This document shows, piece after piece, positions 8,900 to 17,037 of a DNA stretch of 64,000 bases. Position 1 is the stretch's first letter. Each line of letters begins with the position of its first letter. Origin of the DNA: Bacillus sp. MM2020_4 (lineage in GTDB: Bacteria; Bacillota; Bacilli; Bacillales; Cytobacillaceae); assembly GCF_011250555.1 (NCBI RefSeq), contig NZ_JAANMZ010000011.1, forward strand, positions 30,426-94,425, written 5' to 3'. The translations under genes and the position numbers were made by a program. The notes under the pieces are model-generated. The model was given only the letters and a program-made list of their open reading frames with translations. It did no database searches and had not been told where the DNA came from.

Positions 8900-10552
8900 A
8901 TGGTAGAAAAAACTCGGCCATATTGGCCGGCCCAGTTACCGGCTGAACTATCTTATTTACAAGGTAAAAAACCACTTTTTGCTTACCTTGAACACCATGG
9001 GAAAACGAATCCATCTGCTATAGCCTATATTTATTACGGTGCCGAAATCACATGGGGGACCCTCCTCGAAAACGTAAATCGTTTCTCCCGATATTTAGTC
9101 GCAAAGGGGGTAAAGAAAGGGAGCGGTGTGGCCCTTTATTTACAAAACTGTCCCCAGTATATTATTGCTCACTTTGCAATTCAGAAGCTTGGCGGGGTCG
9201 TGATTCCATTAAATCCGATGTTTAAAGAAAATGAGTTAGCCTATTATTTAGAAGAAGCGCCTATCGAAGGAATCATTGCAGGTTCCGAAGGATATCCTCA
9301 CGTAAAAAAAGCAATAGAGAAAACCCGCCCTTTATCATTTATTGTTACAACCACCTACGAAGCTTTTCTCCCTGAACAAACAAACTGGAAGTTTCCTGAA
9401 GAATTTCTTTTTCCAAAACAAACATTCACTGATACTGATGATTTCCACGAGATTCTCCAAACTGAATTACCTTATGAAAAAAATGAAGATCTGGATATTT
9501 GGAATGACGTTGGATTAATGGTTTTTACATCGGGAACCACCGGTCGTCCGAAAGGAGCCTTGCTGACTTTCGAAAATGCCTTATTTAAAACGGCCGCGAC
9601 GGTCCAGGCAAATGGCATGGGCGACAAAGAAATACTGATGGCTAGTGCTCCATTATGCCATATTGCCGGAATGGTGATGGGTTTAAACACGCCTGTTTAT
9701 ACTGGCAGACCCTGTGTGTTGTTCTCACGCTTTGACCCCATTGCAACTATAGCAGCAATTGAAACATATGCTGTAAGTTTTTGGTACAGCATTGCCCCGA
9801 TGAATGGGGCGATTTTACAATTACCTGGGATTGCTGAGAAAAATTTATCTAGCTTGAAAACCAATTTGGCTACAAGCTTTGGTGTTCAGGTAACAAAAGA
9901 ACTGGCAGAAAGATGGAGGGCTGTTACGAAGGGGTGTGATCTTTATGAGGCATCGTACGGGTTAAGTGAAACCCATACCTGTGATACCTTCATGCCAAAG
10001 GATAAAATTAAATTCGGCTCCTGTGGAATCCCTATCTATGAAACGGCAATCCGGATTGTTGATCATGAAACAGGAAGAGAGCAGCCGGCCGGGATACATG
10101 GGGAAATTGTTGTTAAAAGCCCTGGCGTTTTTAAAGGCTATCTAAACCGGCCGGAAGCCACAGCAGAAACCTTAAAGGATGGCTGGGTTCATACCGGTGA
10201 TATCGGGTACCTTGACGAGGATGGTTATTTATATTTCCTTGGCCGGGTGAAAGAAATGATTAAAAGCTCCGGTTATAGTATTTTTCCTGAGGATGTAGAG
10301 GCGCTGTTAAATCTTCACCCGGCGATTCGGCAATCTGCTGTCATCGGTGTTCCTGACCCCATCAAAGGTGAGGCAGTTAAAGCATTTGTTGTCTTGCATG
10401 AGGGGCAAAGGGACCATTTAACAGCCGCGGGTCTTATCCAGTGGGCAAAGGATACAATGGCTGCCTATAAATATCCACGATATGTCGAAATCATTGATCA
10501 GCTTCCGACCACATCATCTGGAAAAGTGTTGAGGAAACTATTAAAAGAATAG
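8900..10552 (+). CDS. Acyl-CoA synthetase (AMP-forming), class I adenylate-forming enzyme
   Basis: A 550-residue ligase that activates a carboxylic acid to its acyl-CoA through an acyl-AMP. Motifs in order are the P-loop TSGTTGRPKG (near 213), YGLSETHT, the hinge GDIGYLDEDGYLYFLGRVKEMI and the C-terminal catalytic Lys in TSSGKVLRKLL. I start at the ATG at 8900 because CGGGGG sits 7 bases upstream; a longer frame opens at 8846. It is 9 bases from a carboxyltransferase gene, an arrangement similar to the B. subtilis yngI/yngE genes, suggesting branched-chain or fatty acid catabolism. The exact acid substrate cannot be read. Confidence 0.85.
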   Translation: MVEKTRPYWPAQLPAELSYLQGKKPLFAYLEHHGKTNPSAIAYIYYGAEITWGTLLENVNRFSRYLVAKGVKKGSGVALYLQNCPQYIIAHFAIQKLGGVVIPLNPMFKENELAYYLEEAPIEGIIAGSEGYPHVKKAIEKTRPLSFIVTTTYEAFLPEQTNWKFPEEFLFPKQTFTDTDDFHEILQTELPYEKNEDLDIWNDVGLMVFTSGTTGRPKGALLTFENALFKTAATVQANGMGDKEILMASAPLCHIAGMVMGLNTPVYTGRPCVLFSRFDPIATIAAIETYAVSFWYSIAPMNGAILQLPGIAEKNLSSLKTNLATSFGVQVTKELAERWRAVTKGCDLYEASYGLSETHTCDTFMPKDKIKFGSCGIPIYETAIRIVDHETGREQPAGIHGEIVVKSPGVFKGYLNRPEATAETLKDGWVHTGDIGYLDEDGYLYFLGRVKEMIKSSGYSIFPEDVEALLNLHPAIRQSAVIGVPDPIKGEAVKAFVVLHEGQRDHLTAAGLIQWAKDTMAAYKYPRYVEIIDQLPTTSSGKVLRKLLKE

Positions 10553-10561
10553 GAGCGAGAT

Positions 10562-12109
10562 ATGGAATCGTTACAAAATCTTACAAATGAGTTGCGGGCA
10601 AAGAAAGAGGCGGCCATTTTGGGTGGCGGCTCAAAAAAAATTAACGCTCAGCATGACCGCGGGCTATTAACGGCACGGGAACGAATGGCAAAGTTAGCTG
10701 ACAGCGGCACCTTTATGGAGCTTGGGATGCTAAATACATCAGATGTGAGCGGGGAAGAGGGAAAGAGCTATGGTGATGGCTTACTAGCAGGTATTGCGAA
10801 AGTAAATGGACGCTCTGCTGTGATTCAAGCTGGGGACAAAACTGTTTTTGCCGGGACAGAAGGTAATGTCCATATCCGAAAATCAAAAAGTATTTACGAA
10901 TTAGCTGTAAAAAACGGGCTCCCCATTTTCTCACTCCATGAAGGAGGCGGCTTGCGGATGCCCGATGGAATGGGGTCTGACGGAATCAGCGATAAATTGT
11001 TTCCGCGAGAAATGCTCACATTACACCGACAAGTTCCAACGATGACAGCAATACTTGGGGATAGCTTTGGCGGTCCGACTTGGACAGCAGTTTCCTCTGA
11101 TTTTGTCACACAGCTTCAGGGTACCTGTATGGCCATCGCCGGTCCCCGAATGCTTGAACTGGCAAATGGACAAAAATTATCGCCGGAAGAATTGGGTGGA
11201 GTAGATATTCACCATAAGTTTACGGGACAAATTGATAATGATGGTGCTACAGAAGAGGAATGTATCGAACAGTTGAAGACATTTTTTACTTATATGCCAC
11301 AACACGCCGGCGAACGGCCAAATTATAGAGAAACATACGACGATCCTTATCGGTTAGTGGAGGAAGTATTGATGATTCTGCCACAGCAGAAAAATCGTGT
11401 CTATGATATGAAAAGAATCATTGAATCACTGGTGGATGAAGGTCTAATGTTTGAATATCAAAGGAAATTCGCTAAGGGAATTATTACGGTCTTTGCCCAT
11501 TTAAATGGCCATGTCGTAGGTATTGTTGCCAATCAGCCAAACCAATTCGCAGGAGCGCCGGGACCGCAGGAATGTCAAAAGGCAACTGAATTTATCTGCC
11601 TGTGTGATTCCTATCATATCCCGCTCATTTTCCTCCATGATACTCCCGGATTCCGGATCAGCAGTGAAGCAGAGCGGGCGAAAATGGCAACGAAAATCAT
11701 GGTGTGGAATCAGGCCTTGGCGCTATCAACGGTGCCCAAAATTTCAGTCGTTATTCGAAAAAGCATTGGTGCAGCCTATGGGAATATGTGCGGACCCGGA
11801 ATGGGCGGTGATTTAGTCGTAGCCTGGCCGACAGCAGAGATTAATTTTACCGGTCCAGAGGTCGGCATTAATGTTGTGTTTGGACGGGAGCTTGCAAGGG
11901 CTGAAAATCCAAGTGAGGAAAGAAAGAAACTATTAGAATTATGGTCATTTGATAGTTCACCATACAAAGCGGCAGCTAAGCATTTAATAGATGATGTCAT
12001 ACAACCGAATGAAACACGAAAATTTCTTTGTCAATCATTAGAATTTCTCCTTACCTCTAAACGTGAAAAAAGTGAGCGCCTTTTAGCAGCCTGGCCGACG
12101 GGAATATAA
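10562..12109 (+). CDS. Acyl-CoA carboxylase, carboxyltransferase subunit
   Basis: A 515-residue biotin-dependent carboxyltransferase of the propionyl-/methylcrotonyl-CoA carboxylase beta type. It transfers CO2 from carboxybiotin to an acyl-CoA. The N-terminal half has the acyl-CoA site region (TARERMAKLAD, FAGTEGNVHIRKSKS) and the C-terminal half the PGFRISSEAERAK and GAAYGNMCGPGMGGD segments that form the oxyanion holes. The gene closely follows the acyl-CoA ligase and is presumably cotranscribed. No biotin carboxylase or biotin carrier is nearby, so a partner must be encoded elsewhere. Confidence 0.85.
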   Translation: MESLQNLTNELRAKKEAAILGGGSKKINAQHDRGLLTARERMAKLADSGTFMELGMLNTSDVSGEEGKSYGDGLLAGIAKVNGRSAVIQAGDKTVFAGTEGNVHIRKSKSIYELAVKNGLPIFSLHEGGGLRMPDGMGSDGISDKLFPREMLTLHRQVPTMTAILGDSFGGPTWTAVSSDFVTQLQGTCMAIAGPRMLELANGQKLSPEELGGVDIHHKFTGQIDNDGATEEECIEQLKTFFTYMPQHAGERPNYRETYDDPYRLVEEVLMILPQQKNRVYDMKRIIESLVDEGLMFEYQRKFAKGIITVFAHLNGHVVGIVANQPNQFAGAPGPQECQKATEFICLCDSYHIPLIFLHDTPGFRISSEAERAKMATKIMVWNQALALSTVPKISVVIRKSIGAAYGNMCGPGMGGDLVVAWPTAEINFTGPEVGINVVFGRELARAENPSEERKKLLELWSFDSSPYKAAAKHLIDDVIQPNETRKFLCQSLEFLLTSKREKSERLLAAWPTGI

Positions 12110-12130
12110 GAGATGTAAGAAGCCATAAAT

Positions 12131-12172
12131 AACGAACAGACCAAATCGGATTGGATTTGGTCTGTTCGTTTT
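12131..12172. terminator. Bidirectional terminator after the carboxyltransferase gene
   Basis: AACGAACAGACCAAATC and GATTTGGTCTGTTCGTT make a 17-bp perfect stem with a 6-base loop; TTTTC follows on the plus strand. It also lies past the end of the minus-strand spore protein gene. Confidence 0.88.
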
Positions 12173-12181
12173 CTTTCCTAT

Positions 12182-12340
12182 TTAATCTCTAATTGCTCCA
12201 GCTTCACGGGAAGTCATCGCACCTTGCCCTTCGCTTACATCCTTCTGAATTTCTTGTTTTACTTTTTGAGCATTCGTTCCGGCAAATTCAGGAATCATAA
12301 TAGAACCTACATTCCCTTTAGCTTGTTGATTCTGTTTCAT
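12182..12340 (-). CDS. Putative gamma-type small acid-soluble spore protein-like
   Basis: A 52-residue protein. The EFAGTNAQKVKQEIQKD stretch near residues 18-34 resembles the TNAQQVRKQN repeats of gamma-type spore proteins (SspE), and the composition (Gln-, Ala-, Gly-rich with no Cys or Trp) fits. Only one such repeat is present, and the tail is unlike SspE. The start at 12340 has GGAGGAGG at ideal spacing; the longer frame to 12397 has none. It stands alone. A role as a spore amino acid store or coat-associated protein is inference. Confidence 0.5.
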   Translation of the reverse strand: MKQNQQAKGNVGSIMIPEFAGTNAQKVKQEIQKDVSEGQGAMTSREAGAIRD

Positions 12341-12602
12341 ACAAGTCCTCCTCCATTTAGGGGTATCAATTGTATTATTTACAAAAACTCCAAACATCTC
12401 ATTAGAAAAATAAAGAAATAACCTATATTTAACCGGGGTACACTAACAAAGAATAAAAAATATTTGTCCTCCAGTAGTGAACAAATGCAAAAAAATATGA
12501 TAAAGTATAAAATATAAATCCATACATACCACAGTTTAACAATCAACTCTGTGTCCTCTGGAGATGGACAAATGTGTTTTAATAACGAAGGGGGAATGAA
12601 AT

Positions 12603-13793
12603 ATGTCTAGTCACACATTAGAACAATTTTTAAATGAAAATCTCGAAGATTTAAAAGGGAAAGGATTATACAATGTCATTGACCCGTTAGAAAGCCCAAA
12701 TGGACCAGTCATTACAATTAACGGCAAAGAACTGATTAACCTTTCTTCCAACAACTATTTAGGGTTAGCAACAGATGAACGCTTAAAAAAAGCCGCAGCT
12801 GATGCCATTGAAACATATGGTGTGGGAGCTGGTGCGGTTCGTACGATCAATGGGACGTTAAAGCTTCACGTTGAATTAGAGGAAAAATTAGCTGAATTCA
12901 AACATACAGAAGCGGCAATCGCCTACCAATCCGGTTTTAATTGTAACATGGCGGCAATTTCCGCTGTCATGGACAAAAATGATGCGATTTTATCTGATGA
13001 ATTAAACCATGCCTCCATTATTGATGGCTGCAGATTATCAAAAGCAAAAATAATCCGTGTTAATCACTCAGATATGGAAGACTTACGTACTAAGGCAAAA
13101 CAGGCGAAGGAATCTGGTCTTTACAATAAGATCATGGTCATTACGGATGGTGTTTTTTCGATGGATGGAGACATTGCGTTATTACCTGAAATCGTTAAAA
13201 TCGCCGAGGAATTTGACCTTATAACCTATGTTGATGATGCACATGGCTCAGGTGTCCTAGGAGATGGTGCAGGAACGGTCAAGCATTTTGGTCTTTCTGA
13301 TAAAATCGATTTCCAAATCGGCACGCTATCGAAAGCAATTGGCGTCGTTGGCGGCTATGTCGCTGGAAAGAAAAACTTAATTGATTGGTTGAAGGTACGC
13401 AGCCGTCCATTCCTGTTCTCAACTTCTTTAACTCCTGCTGATGTCGCAGCAAGTAAGAAGTCCATTGAAATATTAATGGAGAGTACCGAACTGAACAAAA
13501 AGTTATGGGAAAATGGCAACTACCTGAAAAAGGGCTTAAAAGAATTGGGCTTTAACATTGGAAACAGCGAAACTCCGATTACGCCATGTATTATTGGTGA
13601 TGAATCACTGACACAGCAATTTAGTAAACGTCTGAATGAAGAAGGGGTTTACGCAAAAGCGATTGTGTTCCCAACTGTTCCGGCAGGAACCGGACGTGTC
13701 CGCAATATGCCAACTGCTGCTCATACGAAGGAGATGCTTGACCAAGCCATTGCTATCTATAAAAAAGTCGGTAAAGAAATGGGCGTAATTTAA
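12603..13793 (+). CDS. kbl: Glycine C-acetyltransferase (2-amino-3-ketobutyrate CoA ligase)
   Basis: A 396-residue PLP enzyme of the alpha-oxoamine synthase family. It splits 2-amino-3-ketobutyrate with CoA to glycine and acetyl-CoA. The PLP lysine is in the [13 protein letters not shown] motif (about residue 244), with SNNYLG and [11 protein letters not shown] segments typical of the family. AAGGGGG precedes the ATG. A threonine dehydrogenase follows 88 bases later, which favours Kbl over the related biotin enzyme BioF. The 260-bp upstream region holds a possible TATAAA box and a small hairpin, but no riboswitch I could confirm. Confidence 0.92.
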   Translation: MSSHTLEQFLNENLEDLKGKGLYNVIDPLESPNGPVITINGKELINLSSNNYLGLATDERLKKAAADAIETYGVGAGAVRTINGTLKLHVELEEKLAEFKHTEAAIAYQSGFNCNMAAISAVMDKNDAILSDELNHASIIDGCRLSKAKIIRVNHSDMEDLRTKAKQAKESGLYNKIMVITDGVFSMDGDIALLPEIVKIAEEFDLITYVDDAHGSGVLGDGAGTVKHFGLSDKIDFQIGTLSKAIGVVGGYVAGKKNLIDWLKVRSRPFLFSTSLTPADVAASKKSIEILMESTELNKKLWENGNYLKKGLKELGFNIGNSETPITPCIIGDESLTQQFSKRLNEEGVYAKAIVFPTVPAGTGRVRNMPTAAHTKEMLDQAIAIYKKVGKEMGVI

Positions 13794-13881
13794 TATAGGT
13801 CATGGCACGTTCAACAAATAGGTAACGTACCTATAAGTAAAGAAATTATACAGCATAAGTGAAGAGGACGGAGAAACAACG

Positions 13882-14826
13882 ATGAAGCGTATTTTAATCA
13901 CAGGTGCATTAGGACAAATTGGTTCAGAATTAACGTTAAAGCTTCGCGAAATATATGGTGCGGATAACGTTATAGCAACAGATATCAAAAAAAATGACAG
14001 TGAGGCAGCACTTAGTGGTCCTTTTGAAACAGTAGATGTGACCGATTTGAACAAAATGGTTGAAACTGCCAAAAAATATAACGTTGATACGGTGATGCAT
14101 TTAGCAGCACTTTTATCGGCGACTGCTGAAGCAAAACCTGTTTTTGCTTGGAATTTAAATATGGGCGGGCTGATGAATAGCCTTGAAACAGCAAGAGAAC
14201 TAAATGCCCAATTTTTCACTCCCAGCTCGATCGGTGCCTTTGGTCCATCGACACCAAAGGATAATACTCCTCAGGACACCATTATGCGACCAACTACCAT
14301 GTACGGTGTAAACAAGGTTGCGGGAGAGTTGCTTGCTGATTATTACCATCACAAATTTGGTGTTGATACACGCGGTTTACGTTTCCCCGGGTTGATTTCC
14401 TATGTAGCACTTCCAGGCGGCGGGACAACCGATTATGCGGTTGAGATCTATTATGAAGCTGTTAAAAGTGGGAAATATTCTTCCTATATCGATAAGGGAA
14501 CTTACATGGACATGATGTACATGCCCGATGCCCTACATGCCATTATTGATTTAATGGAAGCAGATGCATCGAAATTAATCCATCGCAACTCTTTTAATGT
14601 AACAGCCATGAGTTTTGCACCGGAAGAAATTGCTGCAAGTATCGCCAAGTATATTCCAGGCTTTGAGATCTCTTACGATGTGGATCCGGCTCGTCAACGT
14701 ATTGCCGATAGCTGGCCAAATTCCATTGATTGCAGTGCAGCCAAAGCAGAGTGGGGCTTTAATGCTACGTATGATTTAGATAGAATGACAAAGGAAATGA
14801 TTGAAAAACTACGTCAGAAACTATAA
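13882..14826 (+). CDS. tdh: L-threonine 3-dehydrogenase, SDR/epimerase type
   Basis: A 314-residue NAD-dependent enzyme that oxidises threonine to 2-amino-3-ketobutyrate, the Kbl substrate. The Rossmann motif [11 protein letters not shown] begins at residue 6, and the catalytic Tyr and Lys are in the [10 protein letters not shown] motif. This is the short-chain form found in animals and some bacteria, not the zinc-dependent medium-chain Tdh of E. coli and B. subtilis. With kbl it makes a complete threonine-to-glycine pathway. GAAGAGGACGGAG provides the ribosome binding site. Confidence 0.9.
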   Translation: MKRILITGALGQIGSELTLKLREIYGADNVIATDIKKNDSEAALSGPFETVDVTDLNKMVETAKKYNVDTVMHLAALLSATAEAKPVFAWNLNMGGLMNSLETARELNAQFFTPSSIGAFGPSTPKDNTPQDTIMRPTTMYGVNKVAGELLADYYHHKFGVDTRGLRFPGLISYVALPGGGTTDYAVEIYYEAVKSGKYSSYIDKGTYMDMMYMPDALHAIIDLMEADASKLIHRNSFNVTAMSFAPEEIAASIAKYIPGFEISYDVDPARQRIADSWPNSIDCSAAKAEWGFNATYDLDRMTKEMIEKLRQKL

Positions 14827-14832
14827 TTTGAG

Positions 14833-14866
14833 ATCCTGGGCCATCGCGGTTCAGGATTTTTCTTAT
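14833..14866 (+). terminator. Terminator of kbl-tdh
   Basis: ATCCTGGGCC pairs with GGTTCAGGAT (two G-T pairs) around a 5-base loop and is followed by TTTTTC. Confidence 0.75.
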
Positions 14867-14967
14867 AAAAATAGCTAGCTTCAAAAATTCCTTGGAGCCC
14901 TTATCGCTGCATATTCCCCAAAGAATGGTTTCCAATAGAGCATGATGGAACTAACTTTTTCATATTA

Positions 14968-15005
14968 ATAAAAAAAAACAGCGAAGCCCAAAAAGGCCTC
15001 GCTGT
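14968..15005 (-). terminator. Terminator of selD
   Basis: On the minus strand ACAGCGAGGCC pairs with GGGCTTCGCTGT around T-rich loop bases and is followed by about nine T. It directly follows the selD stop codon. Confidence 0.85.
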
Positions 15006-16060
15006 CATCGTTTTACATAAATAAGTTTCTCTTTTTTCTCCGTAACTCGACCAATAGCGGCCGCCCACGAGAGCCCAGCTGATTTAAGTTTGTCAACATA
15101 CTCCCGAGCATCTTCTTCACGAATTGAAACTAGGAGACCTCCTGAAGTAATCGCATCACACAGCAAGAGTTGTTCTTCTGGCAAGATATCTTCATACACC
15201 ACATCAGCACTTACCCATTTATGATTGGACTTGGATCCACCAGGAACGACACCATCTCGTCCTAATTCAAGTGCCCCCTCAAGTACAGGGACTTGACTCA
15301 ATGAAATCTCAAAGCTCACATCACTGCCGCGTGCCATTTCGCTGCTATGTCCAAGTAAGCCAAAACCAGTTACATCGGTAACGGAATGTGGTTGATAATT
15401 CATCAACACCTCAGCTGCCGTTTTATTGAGCATCGCCATGGTTTCAGTTACGATTTGTTCCTGCTCACTGCTTACCACACTTCTTTTTATCCCAGTGGTT
15501 AGGATACCAACACCAATTGGTTTTGTTAACACGAGAACATCTCCCGGTTTCGCCCCGACATTTTTCCATACCTTATCAGGATGAACGATGCCGGTAACTG
15601 ATAGGCCAAACTTGGGTTCCTGATCATCAATCGAATGACCGCCCACCGTAATTGCACCTGCTTCTTTTACTTTATCTGCTGCACCCCGAAGGATGTCGGA
15701 AAGCATTTCAGCACCAAGTTTCTTAATGGGATAGCCAACAATATTCAAGACGGTTTTCGGCTCACCGCCCATTGCATAGACATCACTTAATGCGTTCGCA
15801 GCTGTTATTTGCCCGAACATATAGGGATCATCGACAATCGGAGTAAAGTAGTCAACCGTCTGAATTAATGCAATGGAATCGGTTAAGCGATAAACCCCCG
15901 CATCATCAGATGTATCAAGTCCCACTAATAATTCGGGAACAGGTTCTTGTTTTGGTAATAGACGCAACACTTGCGCCAGGTCCTCAGGACCAATTTTGCA
16001 GCCTCAACCAGCTTTTGTAGATAATGAGGTTAGGCGAATTTTTTCTTGCTCACTCAACAT
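15005..16060 (-). CDS. selD: Selenide, water dikinase SelD, itself a selenoprotein (Sec19)
   Basis: SelD makes selenophosphate from selenide and ATP, the selenium donor for Sec-tRNA and selenouridine. The full gene is 351 residues: an ATG at 16060 preceded by GGAGGTGG, then an in-frame TGA at 16004-16006 (codon 19) in the context AG-U-GCKIGPEDLAQ, the place where other SelD proteins have the catalytic Cys or Sec. Conventional calling would begin only at a GTG at 15970 and lose the catalytic residue. Later motifs include DDAGVY, GGEPKTVLN, TVGGHSIDD and TDVTGFGLLGH. A 5-bp hairpin follows the TGA at SECIS distance. Reading TGA as Sec is inference, but the sequence on both sides is family-typical, which argues against a nonsense mutation. 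Confidence 0.93.
15979..15991 (-). promoter_or_regulatory. Candidate bacterial SECIS element in selD
   Basis: GGTCC-TGA-GGACC forms a perfect 5-bp stem with a 3-base loop having G second. Seventeen bases separate the Sec codon from the loop, inside the usual 16-37 range for bacterial SECIS elements, which bind SelB. Confidence 0.7.
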
Positions 16061-16078
16061 GTCCACCTCCATTTTACT

Positions 16079-16151
16079 AGTATAACCCTTTCACTTTCAT
16101 TCCGCACTTCTAGCGCAAACATTTGCGGAACATCTGGGGATGGGGTAAACT
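16079..16151. promoter_or_regulatory. Symmetric divergent promoters and operator-like dyad between selD and selW-like gene
   Basis: On each strand TGCGGA is followed after exactly 16 bp by a -10: TATACT for selD (16079-16084) and TAAACT for the SelW-like gene (16146-16151). The two TGCGGAA copies form an inverted repeat (16100-16106 and 16124-16130). Inside it CGCAAA-N2-TTTGCG (16114-16127) is a second dyad overlapping the plus-strand -35. The layout suggests that one regulator controls both genes; none is identified. Confidence 0.5.
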
Positions 16152-16200
16152 ATTTTTACAATCTTGAAGTGAGAAAGCAGGGTTTTTGGGGGTGGATTCT

Positions 16201-16440
16201 TTGAAAAAATACCATATAGTTGTTGAATTCTGCATGCAATGAAACTACGCACCTAAAGCCGCGAGGTTCGCGGAAGAGATGTTTACCCATTTTAATCGAA
16301 ACATTCAAAAGCTAGAACTAATTCCAAGTTCAGGCGGTGCATTCGAAGTCACAGTCAATGGGGAAAAGGTCTATTCAAAACTTGATACAGGTATTTTCCC
16401 AGATACAAAAGAATTGATTAAAATCGTGGAGTCAAAATAG
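16201..16440 (+). CDS. SelW-like (Rdx family) selenoprotein with CxxU motif
   Basis: A 79-residue protein that ordinary gene calling misses because of an in-frame TGA at 16240-16242. Reading the TGA as Sec gives KKYHIVVEFCMQ-U-NYAPKAA: a beta strand followed by the CxxU redox motif (Cys11, Sec14), as in the thioredoxin-like SelW/SelT/SelH (Rdx) family. The SSGGAFEVTVNG stretch and the LDTGIFPDTKEL tail (compare GxFPD in SelW) also fit. The start is a TTG with GGGGGTGG 5 bases upstream; a GTG at 16192 is an alternative. A SECIS-like hairpin follows the TGA and a strong terminator begins right after the stop. Redox function is inferred from the family. Confidence 0.9.
16259..16273 (+). promoter_or_regulatory. 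Candidate bacterial SECIS element in the SelW-like gene
   Basis: CCGCGA-GGT-TCGCGG is a perfect 6-bp stem with a GGT loop, 22 bases from the TGA to the loop. It meets the bacterial SECIS pattern of a small loop with G in the first two positions. Confidence 0.78.
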
Positions 16441-16478
16441 AAAAACCCCTCATACCTTTGGATATGAGGGGTTTTTCT
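16441..16478 (+). terminator. Terminator of the SelW-like gene
   Basis: AAAAACCCCTCATA pairs with TATGAGGGGTTTTT, starting on the base after the TAG stop. It confirms that transcription ends at this stop codon and not earlier. Confidence 0.9.
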
Positions 16479-16535
16479 TGTCAGTAATAGTATTATGTCA
16501 ACTGGGGTAGAAAAATAAATCCCTTATCCTAGTAC

Positions 16536-16934
16536 TTAAGGCAGGGTAATAAATCTGTTTTTACCTGATCCAATTTCTGTTTTTGAAATAAAAATCTCTA
16601 AAATACCATTCGAAAAAGCAGCCGATACTTCTTGTGTCGTAACTGAAAAAGGGAAATCTATTATGCGTATCTTTTTTTGATTGTTGGTAGAAGGGGGGTA
16701 TCTTAAGGCAGATATCATTAATTTTTTTCCTTCTATAAATACCTTTATTTCAGATGCTTCATATTCGCTTAAAATAGCCTCGACAATCCATTCCGTTTCT
16801 GTCTCATAAAGATCGATTTGGAATTGAGTCTGATCAAAATACGATGTAAGCGGATCTAAGAAAAAATTCTCGAGCCACTTTTCAACTAAATCAAAGTTTA
16901 AGGTCTGATGTTGAGGCTGTCTCTTTTTCTTCAT
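16536..16934 (-). CDS. Hsp20/alpha-crystallin family small heat shock protein
   Basis: A 132-residue protein with an alpha-crystallin domain from about residue 36 to 130. The strand pattern IDLYETETEWIVEAIL, then IKVFIEGKKLMISA and the final AAFSNGILEIFISK (the A-x-x-x-n-G-v-L motif) is characteristic. Such proteins hold unfolding clients; in Bacillus some relatives (CotM, CotP) are spore proteins. The C-terminal IxI motif is not clear. It is a single gene facing the SelW-like gene's terminator. Confidence 0.78.
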   Translation of the reverse strand: MKKKRQPQHQTLNFDLVEKWLENFFLDPLTSYFDQTQFQIDLYETETEWIVEAILSEYEASEIKVFIEGKKLMISALRYPPSTNNQKKIRIIDFPFSVTTQEVSAAFSNGILEIFISKTEIGSGKNRFITLP

Positions 16935-17037
16935 ATCTACTCCCCCTTGCTCGTTTCATTTTATTCAGAGTAAGGTAAAACGTGAAATTCATATGATATA
17001 ATAGGGCAAAAGAACGATGAATGAAGGAGTTTTTTTC

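Noticed and set aside
12425..12600. Glycine riboswitch or T-box upstream of kbl (CTCTGGAGA-like string)
   Set aside because: Only one short string resembles a glycine aptamer; the paired stems and a second aptamer or terminator are missing, and no T-box consensus is seen.
15971..16060. selD read as a gene broken by a nonsense mutation or starting at the internal GTG (15970)
   Set aside because: The sequence upstream of the TGA is family-typical and has an ideal ribosome binding site, and the TGA replaces exactly the catalytic residue.
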